37,678 bases of DNA, taken from NCBI GenBank assembly GCA_013054445.1, contig JAAMPI010000443.1, forward strand, positions 1 to 37,678. The letters run 5' to 3'. Below, one piece after another: positions 21,703 through 33,417 of this stretch. The DNA is from Cudoniella acicularis (lineage: Eukaryota; Ascomycota; Leotiomycetes; Helotiales; Helotiaceae). The notes under the pieces are model-generated. The model saw nothing but the letters and a program-made list of their open reading frames with translations, was not told the DNA's origin and ran no database searches. The stretch's first letter is position 1; every line of letters starts with the position of its first letter. Made by a program: the position numbers and the translations under genes.

Positions 21703-24060
21703 AATTTCGACTTAACGTGTGCGAATGCCAAAGTCGCCCTTGCGTGCATGCGCTATTAGATTATTCTTTAAAACGAGTACCATCTAATAGTGTTCGGGCG
21801 TGTAATTGAATAGCTCGAGGCGGAGGCGCTCTGTTTTGAGGACTGACGCGAGATAGGTTTAAGGAAGTGTATCTCGGGTTATCTTTATCACGCTTACGCT
21901 ATAGAATAAGCTTCGTACTCTAAAGACGGTCTAAACAAACTGAGTTGACTACTATACTATAGGTGTAGGGGAGATCTGCTTTATAGGATTTGAAGGCCTG
22001 TGTCGGAAACTACTATAGGCGGTGATACCCCTCTCTAAGCACTATGGCTTTTGTGGCTCCAAGTAACGTTTATAGTAAATGCCTCACACGTTGATCAAGC
22101 CAATTACTAACAATCTCGAGAAGCGCTAGAAATGAATTGGTTTTAGACTTAGCGGTGCTGGCATCGAGATCGAACGTCTATTTAAGTAACAATGGCCCCG
22201 TACGTCTATATATTAGCAATACCTTAGCCCGATAAAGGATTTTGGTATACACCGTCACTTGTAGTTGCTTTATAGGCCGCGAAGGCGGAGATGGCGGTGT
22301 TAAGAGGGCGTTAGTAGGTAAGGTTCCTATAAGTGCCGGTTAATATCCCCCTTCAATTTTTCTAACCACTATTTCCGCGCTTTCTTCTTAGGGGGGATAT
22401 AAAACAACATTTAGATAAGAAATTTCAAAATGATAATAAGACGAAGAACATCCTTATCTGTTTTTAAAGGTGGTAATGACCTGATCCCTAGAGCTCCGTA
22501 AGGTAGCTATGTTAAGTCATATCTAGGGCCTGACTTTAAGAGTTTGAAATACGTTATATGCCTACCCGGTCTTCGAATATTAAATCGGGTTTGCTTCTTT
22601 AATAGTATTGTATACGGAGACGAGTTTTGTGGCCCCTTTTCCTAAGTTACTACTAAAAGGATTTTTGGTCTAAAGTTATAGAAAGCAGATAAGAGAAGTC
22701 TGTCAAGCCCGGGGCATTGGCTTGCCTTATAGTACTATTATAGTAGTCCTATAGTTCCTTTCTTAGTTTGATAATTGTTATACTTCTTAGGACTTCCTAT
22801 GTCCAAGTTATGAGTAAACATGGCTACTATAGTGGAGTGGCTTTCTGGATAGCCTGATAGTAGTAGTATACTAGAGGTAGACCTTGTCTAATAACGTGGT
22901 ATTTGTTTTTCAAATAAATTTTCTCGGGAATCCTGTTTTCTTCTCGGATTGATTTTGCGCTAGGACGTAGGAAAGGACGGGTAACCCTAAATAGCGTATT
23001 GACACACTAGTCGAAAATAGTAAGGTAGTACTAGGTTACCTAAACAGGACAAAAATATCAAAATAAATTACGGCGATGTCTGACAAGTTGTAAGCGTTCT
23101 AGTCCAAACACAAACATGCTTAAGGGATTTTAACAATAATGTTTCTTGTCGAAATCCTTACTTTATAATCTTACTAAAGTAAATAAGCTATAGGGTCTAC
23201 AGACGCGGTTCTTAAAGCATCTTCCTTACCAATTCCTAAATCTAGATCAGTACTACTAACACTTCCTATAGAACTTGAAATTTCTCGGACGTAATTTTCT
23301 CTATCTGAATAGTCTATGTCGGCGAACACCAAACCCCTAGGAGGGAAATGTCCTAAGATTTCCGGTCGTGATAGCAAAGGGTACGTATAGCGTGAATTGC
23401 TTAAGCGATATTCGAGAGAAGAGGATAGCGAGAACCGATATAACTGAGAGCCCTACGAGAGCCTAGGCAGCGTTCCTATTAATGGTTATTAGTATTCACG
23501 GGCTCAGAGGCTCCTAGGTAGTCAAATATTATACGAAGAGTTCGACTCTATTGATCTATATAAATAGAATCGAAGCAACGGTCTAGACGGCGAGCATACT
23601 ACCTATTGTCAGTATAAGACAAAACGAAAGATAGTCCCTCAGAACCCGAGTAGGACTGGTTTTTAGTATACTTGTTAGGCATAACTATACGATAGATTAT
23701 AAAGCACGAAAGAGAGAAGGCGTTCCACTTTTGTTATCGTTTTCTCGATACGCTAGACTTTCTCGCTATATATATTTATCACTAATATTATAATATATAA
23801 GGATTTAGTTGTTAAAACCAATCCCTGGCTTTTATTAACAACAATATCGTATAATATAACGAACCTACTGACAGAAGTCCGTGCGTTTAGGGCATCAACA
23901 ATATAATCTATTAATTAATTACCTATAGACCACCCAGAACGCTTAACTAAATCATAAACCCAATACTCTTGCTTCTCAATTAACCTATTAATCTATTCTT
24001 ATAGGATTTTATCCTATTCCTCCTATACTATAGCTTGCATTTGTGTGTGTATTCTCCCTT
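21703..24060. repeat. TA-rich, gene-free block, probable RIP-mutated retroelement relic
   Basis: About 2.4 kb next to the second LTR with strikingly many TpA steps (TATAG, CTATA, TAGTA motifs) and almost no long open frame. On the minus strand from 24040 one frame reads gag-like, Glu/Lys-rich text (NRLIEKQEYWVYDLVKRSGW) interrupted by TAG and TAA codons. This fits C-to-T repeat-induced mutation of an old element. I cannot name the element class. Confidence 0.45.
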
Positions 24061-24543
24061 CATACTTTCTTGCGTCAAAGTTCGAACATTGATCTTGAGT
24101 AATCAGGGGTCATCGATTCAAAGTGGCTTGGAGTTCGCCCGTGCTGTCCAGGTAATGTTGAAGAGCGTGACAGTGTAACATAATTGATATATCTGTAGCA
24201 ATCAAAAGGCCCAGCTTGGAAAAGATCAGTCGCCGTAGAAGGTAGGTGAGCGGTCATCCATCCATTCGCTTAAGGCATTTCCAGCTCGTAGTTTCGCTCC
24301 TATCAAGCTCTCCGATCCCTCTCGTTGCATCCTTGATGGCAGATACAAAACTGAACAGCAATTGAAAGAACCTTTGGTTCCCCTCTTGGTGGCTTCCATC
24401 TCTCGACAAGATAGGTGCTTCGAAGAGAAGCTTCTCCTATCTCTTTAACTTCCACAAAACTTGTCCAATTCTTGAACATCGCATGGTCGAATTGCATGAC
24501 AAGGTGTTATCCATAGGCTGAGTCCGTTCCACAAATCCGCCGA
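24061..24543. other. Intergenic, 3' side of the NLR
   Basis: Should hold the 3' UTR of the NLR on the minus strand. A minus-strand open frame of 64 codons at 24303-24497 resembles nothing. No gene supported. Confidence 0.45.
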
Positions 24544-27500
24544 TCAATTTGCTTTCCGCCTCTCCAAGTATAGTCGATGCCGGAGATCGATTGGTTCATC
24601 TTCCTCGACGGCCGAGGCATCTGAGTCGATTTCTTCGTCATAGAGAGTGGTTTGCTTAAGCCTTTCTGTCACTTCCAAAGATTCTTCTCTTTCCTGCTGA
24701 ATTCCACGAAAGTGATCTGCTTCTTGCACCCTACCCAACTCTTCTAAGCAGTCTGCCAACCACTCTAAAGAAATAAATGTATCTTTGTGGACAGTGCCTT
24801 GTAGTATTTCGCAGCGGTTCAATTCCTTTCGAAACCATATTTCGGCCTCCGCGTACTTTTCCTGCTTGAATAGCATATGACCCATTCTATGCATAATATT
24901 TAAAGCTGAAACGCAATCCAACGATTCCAACTGCACAAGCTCGAGTTTTTCGACTATTAGTTCCTCGATTTCTTGAAATCTACCAAGCTTTTCTAAACAA
25001 AGCGTCAACCAATCCAATGACTCCAAGCTGTCTTGATGATAAGTACCGCATATGGAGTCCCGACGAGGGTACTCTTTACGAAACCATATCTCGGCCTCCG
25101 CGTACTTTTCCTGCTTGAATAGCGTACAACCCATTGTATTCATAATACCTAAAGCTGAAACGCAATCCAAAGATTCCAGCTGTACAGGCCCAAGTTTTTC
25201 AACTATTAGTTTCTCGACTTCTTGTACCCTACCCAACCTTTCCAAGCAAGCTACCAACCACTCTAAAGTAATAAAGGTATCTTTGTGGACAGTGCCTTGT
25301 AGTATTTCGCAGCGGTTCAATTCCTTTCGAAACCATATCTCGGCCTCCGCGTACTTTTCCTGCTCGAATAGCATACGACCCATCGTTCTCATAAGACGCA
25401 GCGCTTCAACGAAATTTGAAGATTCCAACCGCATAATTCCTGCGTGTTCGAGAAAAAGCGTTTGCGCCGACAAGTAGGAACCTTGATCTTCAAGCATTTC
25501 CACAAGGTTACCGAGAATTCTAATAGTGAAGGAATGATTTGGCCCCATACACTTTTGAGAAGATTCCAAAGCCTCGCGGTAGATGATCTCGGCTTTCTCT
25601 CGTTGGCCCAGTATTTCGAAGTTACCGGCTAGCGCCCATTTGGTTATTATTCTGGGATGGTTGTCATCCTTGTATATCTCCTTTTCTCTTTTGTCAACTA
25701 GTTGAAACAGCTTGAGTGATTCCTCACATTTCGCCATTCCCTGCAGAAGAAGACCAAGGTTGTGCATAATAGAAAAAGTAAGTGGGTGGTGTAATCCAAG
25801 GGTTTCCTCAACACTTCTGAGGGTTTTGCGGTATTCACATTCTGCTTCTGTAAATTTGCCTTGGTCCGCCAGGATCCCGCCAAGTACATTCGCACTCTCC
25901 AGGGTATTTTTGTCATTAGTGCCCAACTCTATCATCTGGTACTCCAATAATCTTCTTATTCGACTTTCAGCCTCTTCGAGCTTACCATTCTCGCCCAGTG
26001 CAAAAGCAAAATTTGCCTCAACATCCATCATCGTGTTTATATCAATACCCTTGTTGCTGGAATCTGCCTCAACATCTTGGAGAAACCCCCGGTATAAATC
26101 TTCAGCTTCAACCAACTCTCCTTTCAAGTAGAATATGTAAGCTACTTTGGCTTTAGCTACCAGAATATCAGTACCGGTCAGCTCATGACAGAGTTCAAGA
26201 GCAAGCTCCGCATTTGACATTGCCATCTCATATTCTCCTTGTTCGGCAAGGTATGAGGCGACATTTTTGAGGAGATGTACCCTTTTCGAAATGGGTTCCT
26301 TCTCCTCTGGGGGCATTTCGAGACATAGATTCGAAATCGCTCGTGCGTGTGGCACGTAGAGAGCACAAGTAGGCCAGTTTTCAAACTCTTCTTTTGGGAA
26401 TTTCGTTGAAACAATATCGAGTGCCAGAAATGCAGATTGCTCAATTCTACTCTTGCTTTGGCTCCTTAGCCATGCAATAGTGACATCTTGCACTAGTCGA
26501 TGAATGCTGTAGAGGGTGTTTGTGTCATCCGATGTAATAAGGGAGTAATCTTCCAGCAGACCTATTGCACGGTCAAAGTCCACAGCATTTTCGGCGTTGT
26601 TGACGACCAGTGACTTCGGGATTCCTTGACGATCAAGAAAGCTCATCAAAGACAACAGCTCGCTCGCTCGAGGGCATTCGCGTTCGATATGATTGAAAGA
26701 AACCATCCATGTCGTGGCAACGGATTCTAAGCCCCGTTCTCGCCGTCTGGCATCTGAAAATTTGTGCATCAGAAGTGCAATCCTGGAGCTTTTATTTTCC
26801 CGGAAGAGCTCGAGATACTGAGATACCGTTTTCCGGCGCGTCGCCATGTATTTGACGGCTTGAATTATCGCTAAAGGAAGGAATTCCAGTTCTTCTGCAA
26901 GGGATAGTTGTTCCGCTCGGGTGCTTGTTTTTCTGATTCGATCGTCGAAAAGCATCAAAGCCTCGTCTGCAGGCATAGACGGTATGGATATAGGATCGTT
27001 GACGAGCTGAAAACATATGTCGCGGTTTCTTGAAGTATATAGCACTGAACCGTGAGGATTAATTTGCGGTATATATTCTCGACCAGTCTTTCCAGTCGAC
27101 GTTTTTTGAAATATTTGGTTGTCATCAACATTGTCAACGACTATAAGCCAGGGCTGCTGGTATTCATGTTCGAACCAATCTCGTACAAGTTGTAATGTAT
27201 CAATTTGAGGATCATCTCGCCCGGGCAGCTCGAACCTTTGAGCGATAGCCCGGTATTCTTGTTCAAATCTCTGGAGATTTGCAGCATGCACCCAGAATAC
27301 TGACATTTCTGGATCACTGTCGTTGAGGCGATATGCATACTCAAGAGCAATTTGGGATTTCCTGTAATTCAATACTTGTCAGTGCTGACATGGATCAGAG
27401 GGTCCTGCTTACCCAACTCCACCCAAACCACAAAGAGCCGCTTCGCGGATTCCTACATTCTGAGAGGGAGCTAGATTTTCGCGCAATTCTCGGAAGACTG

Positions 27501-28279
27501 CCTCCCTGCCAACGAAACCAGTATTGCGACTGGCATGTACCGAAAACACTCGCTGGGTTTTGACTGTCGATTTTAGAAAACGACCCATTAATGGTGCAGA
27601 CATGAGGAATAAAAAAAGCTCACTGTTTTGAGAGTCAGAATCTACTTTAACGACAAGTCCGTCTGTTTGAGACGCCTTTAGCTCGTCGAGTTGGCCTAGA
27701 AGTTGTTTGGATGACTCGAGGAGCCTCATTGTGTTGGCCTCTACTCTCAGCGTCGTCCCTCTAAATAAAGATTAGATTGAAGATTTGGCAAATAAACATT
27801 GAAAAGATGTTCTCGTGGGCTCACTCTGATCTCGACTGGTTTTGGAGCATGATGGCCTTTAATAGCTGATCAATCGCGGAATCCAATTCTTGAAGTTTCT
27901 CCATCTTCCATTTGGTTTTGAAGGCCAGACAAACTTTTCGCAGATCCAACTTCCTTCTCACAAGAAATCCTTTGCTGTTTTCAAGGTTATTGGTATCAAC
28001 AGAACTGACTCTGAATTCTTCAAGATAGGCTAGGAACTCCGCAGCCTTGGTGGCACATAATTCCAATGTCGCTTTCTCGTTTTCCAGAAGAACCCGGTCA
28101 GAATCATTCAAGTCATTGACGGTTTGGAGAGTAGTGTTAAGTCGGTGCGAAAATTCCGAGACCTGCCTTGGACAGCCCTCTAGGCTGGAGTACTCTTTGA
28201 CCAAAGAGCAGATTTTTACCCCATATTCAACAAACTGGACCACATTACCGGCGAGGCCGAGGGCGGAAAGTGGATCCAT
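24544..28279 (-). CDS. Fungal NLR: STAND N-terminal domain, NB-ARC, TPR
   Basis: 1206-aa protein from three exons: 28279-27825, 27760-27413, 27361-24544. Introns are 64 bp (GTGAGC...CTAAT...TTTAG) and 51 bp (GTAAGC...CTGAC...TACAG); the second splits the P-loop codon. Residues 1-150 match the fungal STAND N-terminal domain (opening MDPLSALGLAGNVVQFVEYG). NB-ARC runs from about 240: FVGRE, P-loop GLGGVGKSQ (263-271), Walker B WLIVVDNVDD (339-348), sensor-like GSVLYTSRNRD (372-382), GLPL-like EFLPLAIIQA (427-436). TPRs of kinesin-light-chain style fill about 620-1170; the last three units (913-1161) are 83-aa near copies. A key-residue check finds nothing missing. By family this is a cytosolic nucleotide-switched sensor of the kind used in non-self recognition and regulated cell death; its trigger and effector are unknown. 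Confidence 0.85.
24682..25428 (-). repeat. Three tandem 249-bp TPR-coding units
   Basis: Units at 25428-25180, 25179-24931 and 24930-24682, each 83 codons with no indel. All share MLF/TLF-x-QEKYAEAEIWFRKE. Units 1 and 3 are nearly identical across their second half (ELNRCEILQGTVHKDTF), while unit 2 differs there. This mosaic suggests unequal crossover or gene conversion. Confidence 0.9.
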
Positions 28280-29235
28280 TTCTAAACATGCCCAACTTCT
28301 CGAGCCTGAAGGACGGTGAAGCTTGCATCGACAGGGGAAAGTGAAGGGTCCTTGGCAAACAGCGAAAAGGGTATCGCATGAAAGCGATCTTGTAAAATTA
28401 GAGTGCTGTGGTCATGAAGCACTTCTGCATCGCGCTGTGTTCTTCAGGCACAGCCACAAAATCAGCCCCGGATTTATGTGACCAATAAGACCATAATATG
28501 CAAGCATGGAAATGAAAAGTCGAACTTGCCAGAGATCAAGCTGAATAATATCCTAAAGACCAGAGAGTTTAACTCATGAATAGGACTGCGATCGGGACCT
28601 CTCATCCTTGATATTTAGAGCAAACTGTGCCAGGAGTCATTTCAATAAAGGCAAAGAGGTAGAAGAATTGACAATTGTGCAGCTTCGTATTTCGAATATC
28701 TGTGGATGTATTATCAATTTATCACATGCGATAAAAGTTTTCAAAATCCTTGGGTTCAAGTACAAGGCACTGCTGAATTGTATTTGGGAAGATGGATCAG
28801 CCTCGTTAATCTACAACTCCCATTTCCCAAGCCATTTAACCAAAATAGAGCCGCAGTCTCGATACTGCATACAAGTCTCCAGTTTTTGAAAACTTGCAAA
28901 CAGAAGATCCAGATATCCTTGGAAATCGCATCATCTTCTCTCTGCGGGTACCTGCACGTCAAGCGTCGTGGATTCTGTTTGTATGCAGAAAATGATGCAG
29001 GAAACCATTGTCATGCCTGCAACGTAAAGCTTCCAGGTTGCTCGCATAGCTTCCATCTTGCGCGTTTGGCAACGTCTAATCAGCTTATAACTCGTTGAAT
29101 TCCACGTTTCCTCATCAGGTTTTGAGGGACCCTCTCCTGCTTCTTACTGCAACCTCCACAGCTGCCACGCAGCCATCAGCACAGAGAAAGAAGTCTCATC
29201 CCCAGCTTTTTCAGCTCCGGCTGTTCCCGGTCACC
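28280..29235. other. Intergenic, divergent promoters
   Basis: Separates the NLR (minus) from the small gene at 29236 (plus), so both promoters should be here. An ATG-initiated open frame of 130 codons (28706-29098, plus) has no recognisable domain. I cannot call it a gene; it could be a decayed fragment. Confidence 0.4.
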
Positions 29236-29615
29236 ATGGCAAGGAAGAAAATCAGACGTGACGTGGTTGAGGAGTTCGATCGGTATTTCGGAAATGCCAG
29301 CAATCTGGCAAATTGGCAGAGGTTATGCTGGGATGTGGGAATTGAAGAGGATCTGAATAGTGTCAGAAAATGCCGACAGGTTTGGACCCTTCCCGACGGT
29401 TTTAGTCGTAGACTAACTCGATGCAGGCACTCAGTAAAGTCTTCGTCAACATCTGGGATCTTCTTGACGCCGTAAAAGCCGACACAACACCAACACTCTT
29501 TCCCAACCGCCGAGAGCTTGCGAACTACACCATGAGAACTCGGAGGGTGTATCCCAAAGAGAAGGCCAAGGAAGAGGGCCCAGTGCGGGCGTTATTGATA
29601 CACATCTTCAATTGA
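29236..29615 (+). CDS. Small conserved fungal protein of unknown function
   Basis: 110-aa basic protein from two exons, 29236-29379 and 29427-29615, around a 47-bp intron (GTTTGG...GACTAAC...GCAG, phase 0). The intron donor is non-consensus, but joining gives a continuous conserved pattern: FDRYFG, NWQRLCWDVGI, KCRQALSKVFVNIWDLLDA, FPNRRELANYT, RVYPKEKAKEEGPVRALL, HIF. I recall this arrangement in uncharacterised ascomycete proteins of about 100 aa. The start has a good ACCATGG context. No signal peptide or membrane segment. Function unknown. Confidence 0.7.
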
Positions 29616-31956
29616 GAAATGATATCTTGGATGAAAGAAGGCGGTAGCTCCTGATCTCCGGTGGCATGAAGAAATACTGAGAGGATGTGGAGGAATGGGT
29701 TCATGCGTTCTGGATAGCAATCAATGCCAACGCCTTCAGTGCAATAGGCGCAAAAAACTCAAGAAGTTTCCAGGAACGAGGTTAGAGCCTTGCTCCCGTA
29801 TCACCAGTCCACTGCTTGCGATTTTGACAATACTTTCGCTTGAAATTAAGATAAAATCCCGTATTGAGTTCCACATCTGTCAATCCAGTTTTCTCCATTC
29901 TCGACTTGGACCCATGTTCATTTATGATATTGTAGATGTCTCGGAGAATGACTAAATCCACTGGCCTTCGTTGTCGTGTTCAATCAGCTATACCTCGCTT
30001 TGCACCGTAAAACTGACACAGCTCAATCCCGACGGAACCTCTCCATGCCATTTCGATTTGACGATATGTGCCTTCGTGATGGATTCTTGATGTTCCTCGC
30101 CCAACTGCTCGAGTGCTCCCATTCCATCTACGATTCCTCGTGTGATGCCCGTCACAGCTTCGCAGGCGTCTGTATATCTTCTGCAGAAGTACGGAGGATA
30201 TGCTGCTCATGATGAGCAATTCGAGATCGTTCTCGCGGGTCAAGGGAGTCTCGTCGCGCAAGAAACATCGTGTCAGAAATCGCGTCGAAAGCTGCTTTTG
30301 GAGGGGACAATTCGCATCGGACACACATCGTGTTCGATTCGAGCGTGTTTTTGAAGGCTCTCAAGTTCAATTCCGTTCTACGGATATCTCGTCGTGTGCA
30401 TGGAGTTTGGAGATGAAGGAGGTGGGGAAGTTGATGACTAGGGATTTTTTCGCTTCGCTTCAATTCCAACGTCCTCCTCTTACAACCTCACACCACATCT
30501 TCAACCACAAGCCCATAAAAGCGCAATGCTTTGTTACAATGAATGCGCCGGTCTCACTGACGCGGACTCTTTCCCTTGCCGAGGCGCTGCGCCCTCCAAC
30601 GGATTAAATTCAATTTTCCTTTGCTGCAATAGGCGTAGTTCTGCTTCGACAAAAAGCAAATGCCCCGAAAAACACCCCAACCAAATCAGCACCCGAGGCT
30701 GCTTTTCCCTAGCTATTTAATCGCAGAAAGAAGTTGGTGTCTATTTGATAGCTTGAAACCCAGGTCCGTACGGGTAGTTTTCAAGATCTTATAGCAGTGT
30801 GACTTTTTTACGCCTACCTACGGGGTTGACATTGAAGCTCCTGGTCCCGGCTTCCCTCTGTGTAGCATACTTTTATCAGCAGAGTTGTCTTATTAAATGT
30901 AAACCCTCTCGAGCAAAATTTAAAAATAATGCTAACTAATTTTGTAGAGTAAAAAACAGCAAAACTCCAGAACCAGCCGAGTACGCGCGGGGCTTACTCG
31001 GGTGGAATTGTACAAAACCAGGCATAGAAAGTTCAGCGGAGCCTACGTCTAACTATTAGACTCCCTACAAGAGGGCAGTCATATCCGATTTTTTCGCGAA
31101 GAGACTATTTGAAGTCCAGTTGTGGTTGTGGAGGAAGTGGTTAGTTTGAATTCATTGTAGAAATCCGAATTGGCGATATCTAACGCTAGCACGCTTTGAA
31201 GTCCAGTGTGGATCTGGATGACAGTTTAGGGTCATACCCGGACCGAGTGTGCTGTGTTAGATGTGTTAGTTGCATGAGTCGAGGATCTTACCACTACACC
31301 ACAGAGGTGAATGTTGAGAGAAGAATTCTTATTTTGATATATCAAGCGGACATCTTAGGCGAGGAGTCGGTTGAGGGGAGATGTCGGAATGGTTCAACAT
31401 TTCTTGATTTCGTGCGTTTATCTTCCTTCTGTTGCAATTCACCGTATCGAAATCTATATTATTTGCGTCCAGCTTTTCTCTTGTCGCCTTCTTCCAACAC
31501 CTGGAAACCCCACTTCCAGACTCTCAAGATGAACTCCTGCGCGGTCTCGGTATCATATATCGCAAGCACACTTCCCCTTCATTCACCGATCGTACCTTTA
31601 GTCACTATAACACCGTCATCCTTCGCCTCCTTAACCGTCTCGTGACGGTTGGTCCGGGTTTCTCAGATGACTTGTATGTCGAATCGTACTCTCAAGACAT
31701 AAACAAACCCATCGACAACCTCCAAATTTACTTCCAATTCTTCTTTCTTTTTAAGTGGGCTAGTTCATGCTCAATAAAAAGCTTTTCGAACTTTTTTTTA
31801 ATCATGGGATCAATATTTTTTAAAATTGTTTAGGTGGACACCACCGAATTGTTGAACTTTGAAGGTGGTGTCGAGGTACAAAGGAAGATTGGATTTACCC
31901 AAGAGCAAGAGCATACCTATTTCCCAACATTCCCATGCAACAGGTTTGAATGAGAA
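29616..31956. other. Long intergenic stretch without a supported gene
   Basis: About 2.3 kb. Open frames around 29976-30607 occur on both strands and none is recognisable. An open frame at 31432-31833 (plus) lacks an ATG near its start. A tRNA-like A-box sequence (GGTGTAGTGGTAAGATC) lies on the minus strand near 31285-31305, without a matching anticodon stem or proper T-arm. Possibly decayed genes; none can be named. Confidence 0.4.
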
Positions 31957-33055
31957 TTATTTGGCCCCTGACCTGGGTCTACGGTTTTGCATTTCCCATT
32001 TCACTGACTTTCGAATCCCTTCTTTAAGATGAGATGCGGGATTATAACCGAGGATTCTCCGGGCCTTTTCGATACTATAAGTGTGGTTCTTCACACAAAA
32101 TCCAACGAGATTATTAAAAGCCTTCGGTTTCGCTGACCCAAGAGTGAGCAGAAAAAATACCCACTCTGTCAGCTGAGCCAAGATAAGCGCGATCTATGCC
32201 GGAATTACGATGTATCTTTTAGTTGGTCTCCTAGCAGCCTTTCACAACATCCGCGACAGATCCCAAAACTTTACCAGGTTGCCATCCATGATATCGAACG
32301 CCTTTCCTCGACTTTAGCGGCTTTTGAGAGGGTTTAATAATACTTTCGCAGCCAGGATATGAGCCTCCACTACGTTAGTGACCGAAACTGGGTGAATCGA
32401 GTTGGTGTTGTCGCCCATTTGCACTGTGGTTGGGGCATTAATCAAGCCGGGCACAAAGCTGTTGTCGCACTCGCCACACACAAGCCCAATTCGCAGCACG
32501 ACCGTCCGTAGGTGTGGCCCATTCGTTTTGCATACGCTTTTGTCGGTTTCCGCTTTCGAGATGTTATATGGCAGAGCCGTCGATCCGAGGTTGTGTAATG
32601 CTCCGTTCTCGTCCAGATCGCTGTGTTCATCGCCTTGATACGCGCTTCTACTTGAGATGCAAATGAGTGCTTTGACAGATGGTGCCGCTGATGCGCATTT
32701 GAGAACAATCTCGGTGCCACGGATGACGGTCGAGAGGAATTCTTCTTAATTTTGTCCTTGGGTCTCGGAGATGCAGTGTAGAAAATGACTCTGGGCTTGA
32801 ATTCTTCAATAACTGCAACAATCGCAGACTCATTTGTGATATCGCAGGCTCGATAGATAACATTTTCGTGGAGGTTCACGGTAGGGTTTCGACTGAGAGC
32901 AATGATTGATTTGCGGGTGGAGTCCTTGAGCAAGGCGTCAACGTGGTAACCTTATTCCGAAAAAACGTGTGAGTCACTCGTGGAGCGAAGCAGGGCAGAG
33001 AATTGATACTCACCAAAGAAACCACAGCTTTCGAAAACGTACAGATACGCATACG
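31957..33055 (-). pseudogene. ERG26 / 3-beta-HSD-like sterol dehydrogenase, decayed
   Basis: Pieces in family order: a degenerate Rossmann turn (FESCGFFG, ending at 33014), intron 32951-33013 (GTGAGT...ATAAG), then YHVDALLKDST, YRACDITNESAIVAVI, PRVIFYTASPRPKD. A frameshift lies near 32745-32757. The other frame then gives FLSTVIRGTEIVLKCA, the catalytic YNISK, VLRIGLVCG, VQMGDNTNSIHPVSVTNVVEAHILAA, and TAA at 32314. Another frame continues AFDIMDGNLVKFWDLSRML, TGA, and after a further stop TEWVFFLLTLG, TYSIEKARRILGYNP to the end at 31957. Intact relatives are NAD(P)-dependent C-3 sterol dehydrogenase/C-4 decarboxylase-type enzymes. At least two frame changes and three stops: no functional enzyme. 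The true 5' end is not resolved. Confidence 0.75.
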
Positions 33056-33417
33056 GCGTGCTCGTTGGTTCAAGCGGTGCAGAACGCTACTCGTAAGCGA
33101 GGTTCGGTGGGGCAGCATAAGGCGGGGGAATTACCTGGGATTTTCCTTTCTTCTAGATGAGCATTCGCTCTCCTCGGAACGCGGCAGGCTTAATCTCCTC
33201 CACGACTATTAATTGCCAGCAGGTGCGGTAGTATCCAACATTTTGCAGAACTGTCAGTATGCAGATATGCAGCTGCCTGTGCCGCATAGCGGCATAGAAA
33301 GTCCAACTTATTGGAACTTGAGTTTTGCCGTTCCTACCAGAATTTAGACAATGCAAAATATTTTCAACAAGGCAGCTCTATTCCAGGAACCTTTTCTCTT
33401 CTCCATAAATGAATATC
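33056..33417. other. Intergenic between two pseudogenes
   Basis: May hold the lost 5' end of the ERG26-like pseudogene. Nothing recognisable. Confidence 0.4.

Noticed and set aside
21703..24060. CRISPR-like or satellite array
   Set aside because: No regularly spaced repeat units; only dinucleotide bias.
25052..25477. Plus-strand open frame of 141 codons inside the NLR
   Set aside because: Antisense shadow of the TPR repeats; its own repeats are explained by the tandem units.
28706..29098. 130-codon open frame between the NLR and the small gene
   Set aside because: No recognisable domain, no splice partner, lies in a divergent promoter region; not enough to call a gene.
29980..30607. Overlapping open frames on both strands
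   Set aside because: Neither strand gives a family-like sequence and frames overlap without splice logic; left as unannotated spacer.
31255..31310. tRNA-like A box (GGTGTAGTGGTAAGATC) followed by ACTCATG on the minus strand
   Set aside because: No matching anticodon stem, and the T-arm lacks a TTCRA loop; at best a tRNA-derived remnant.
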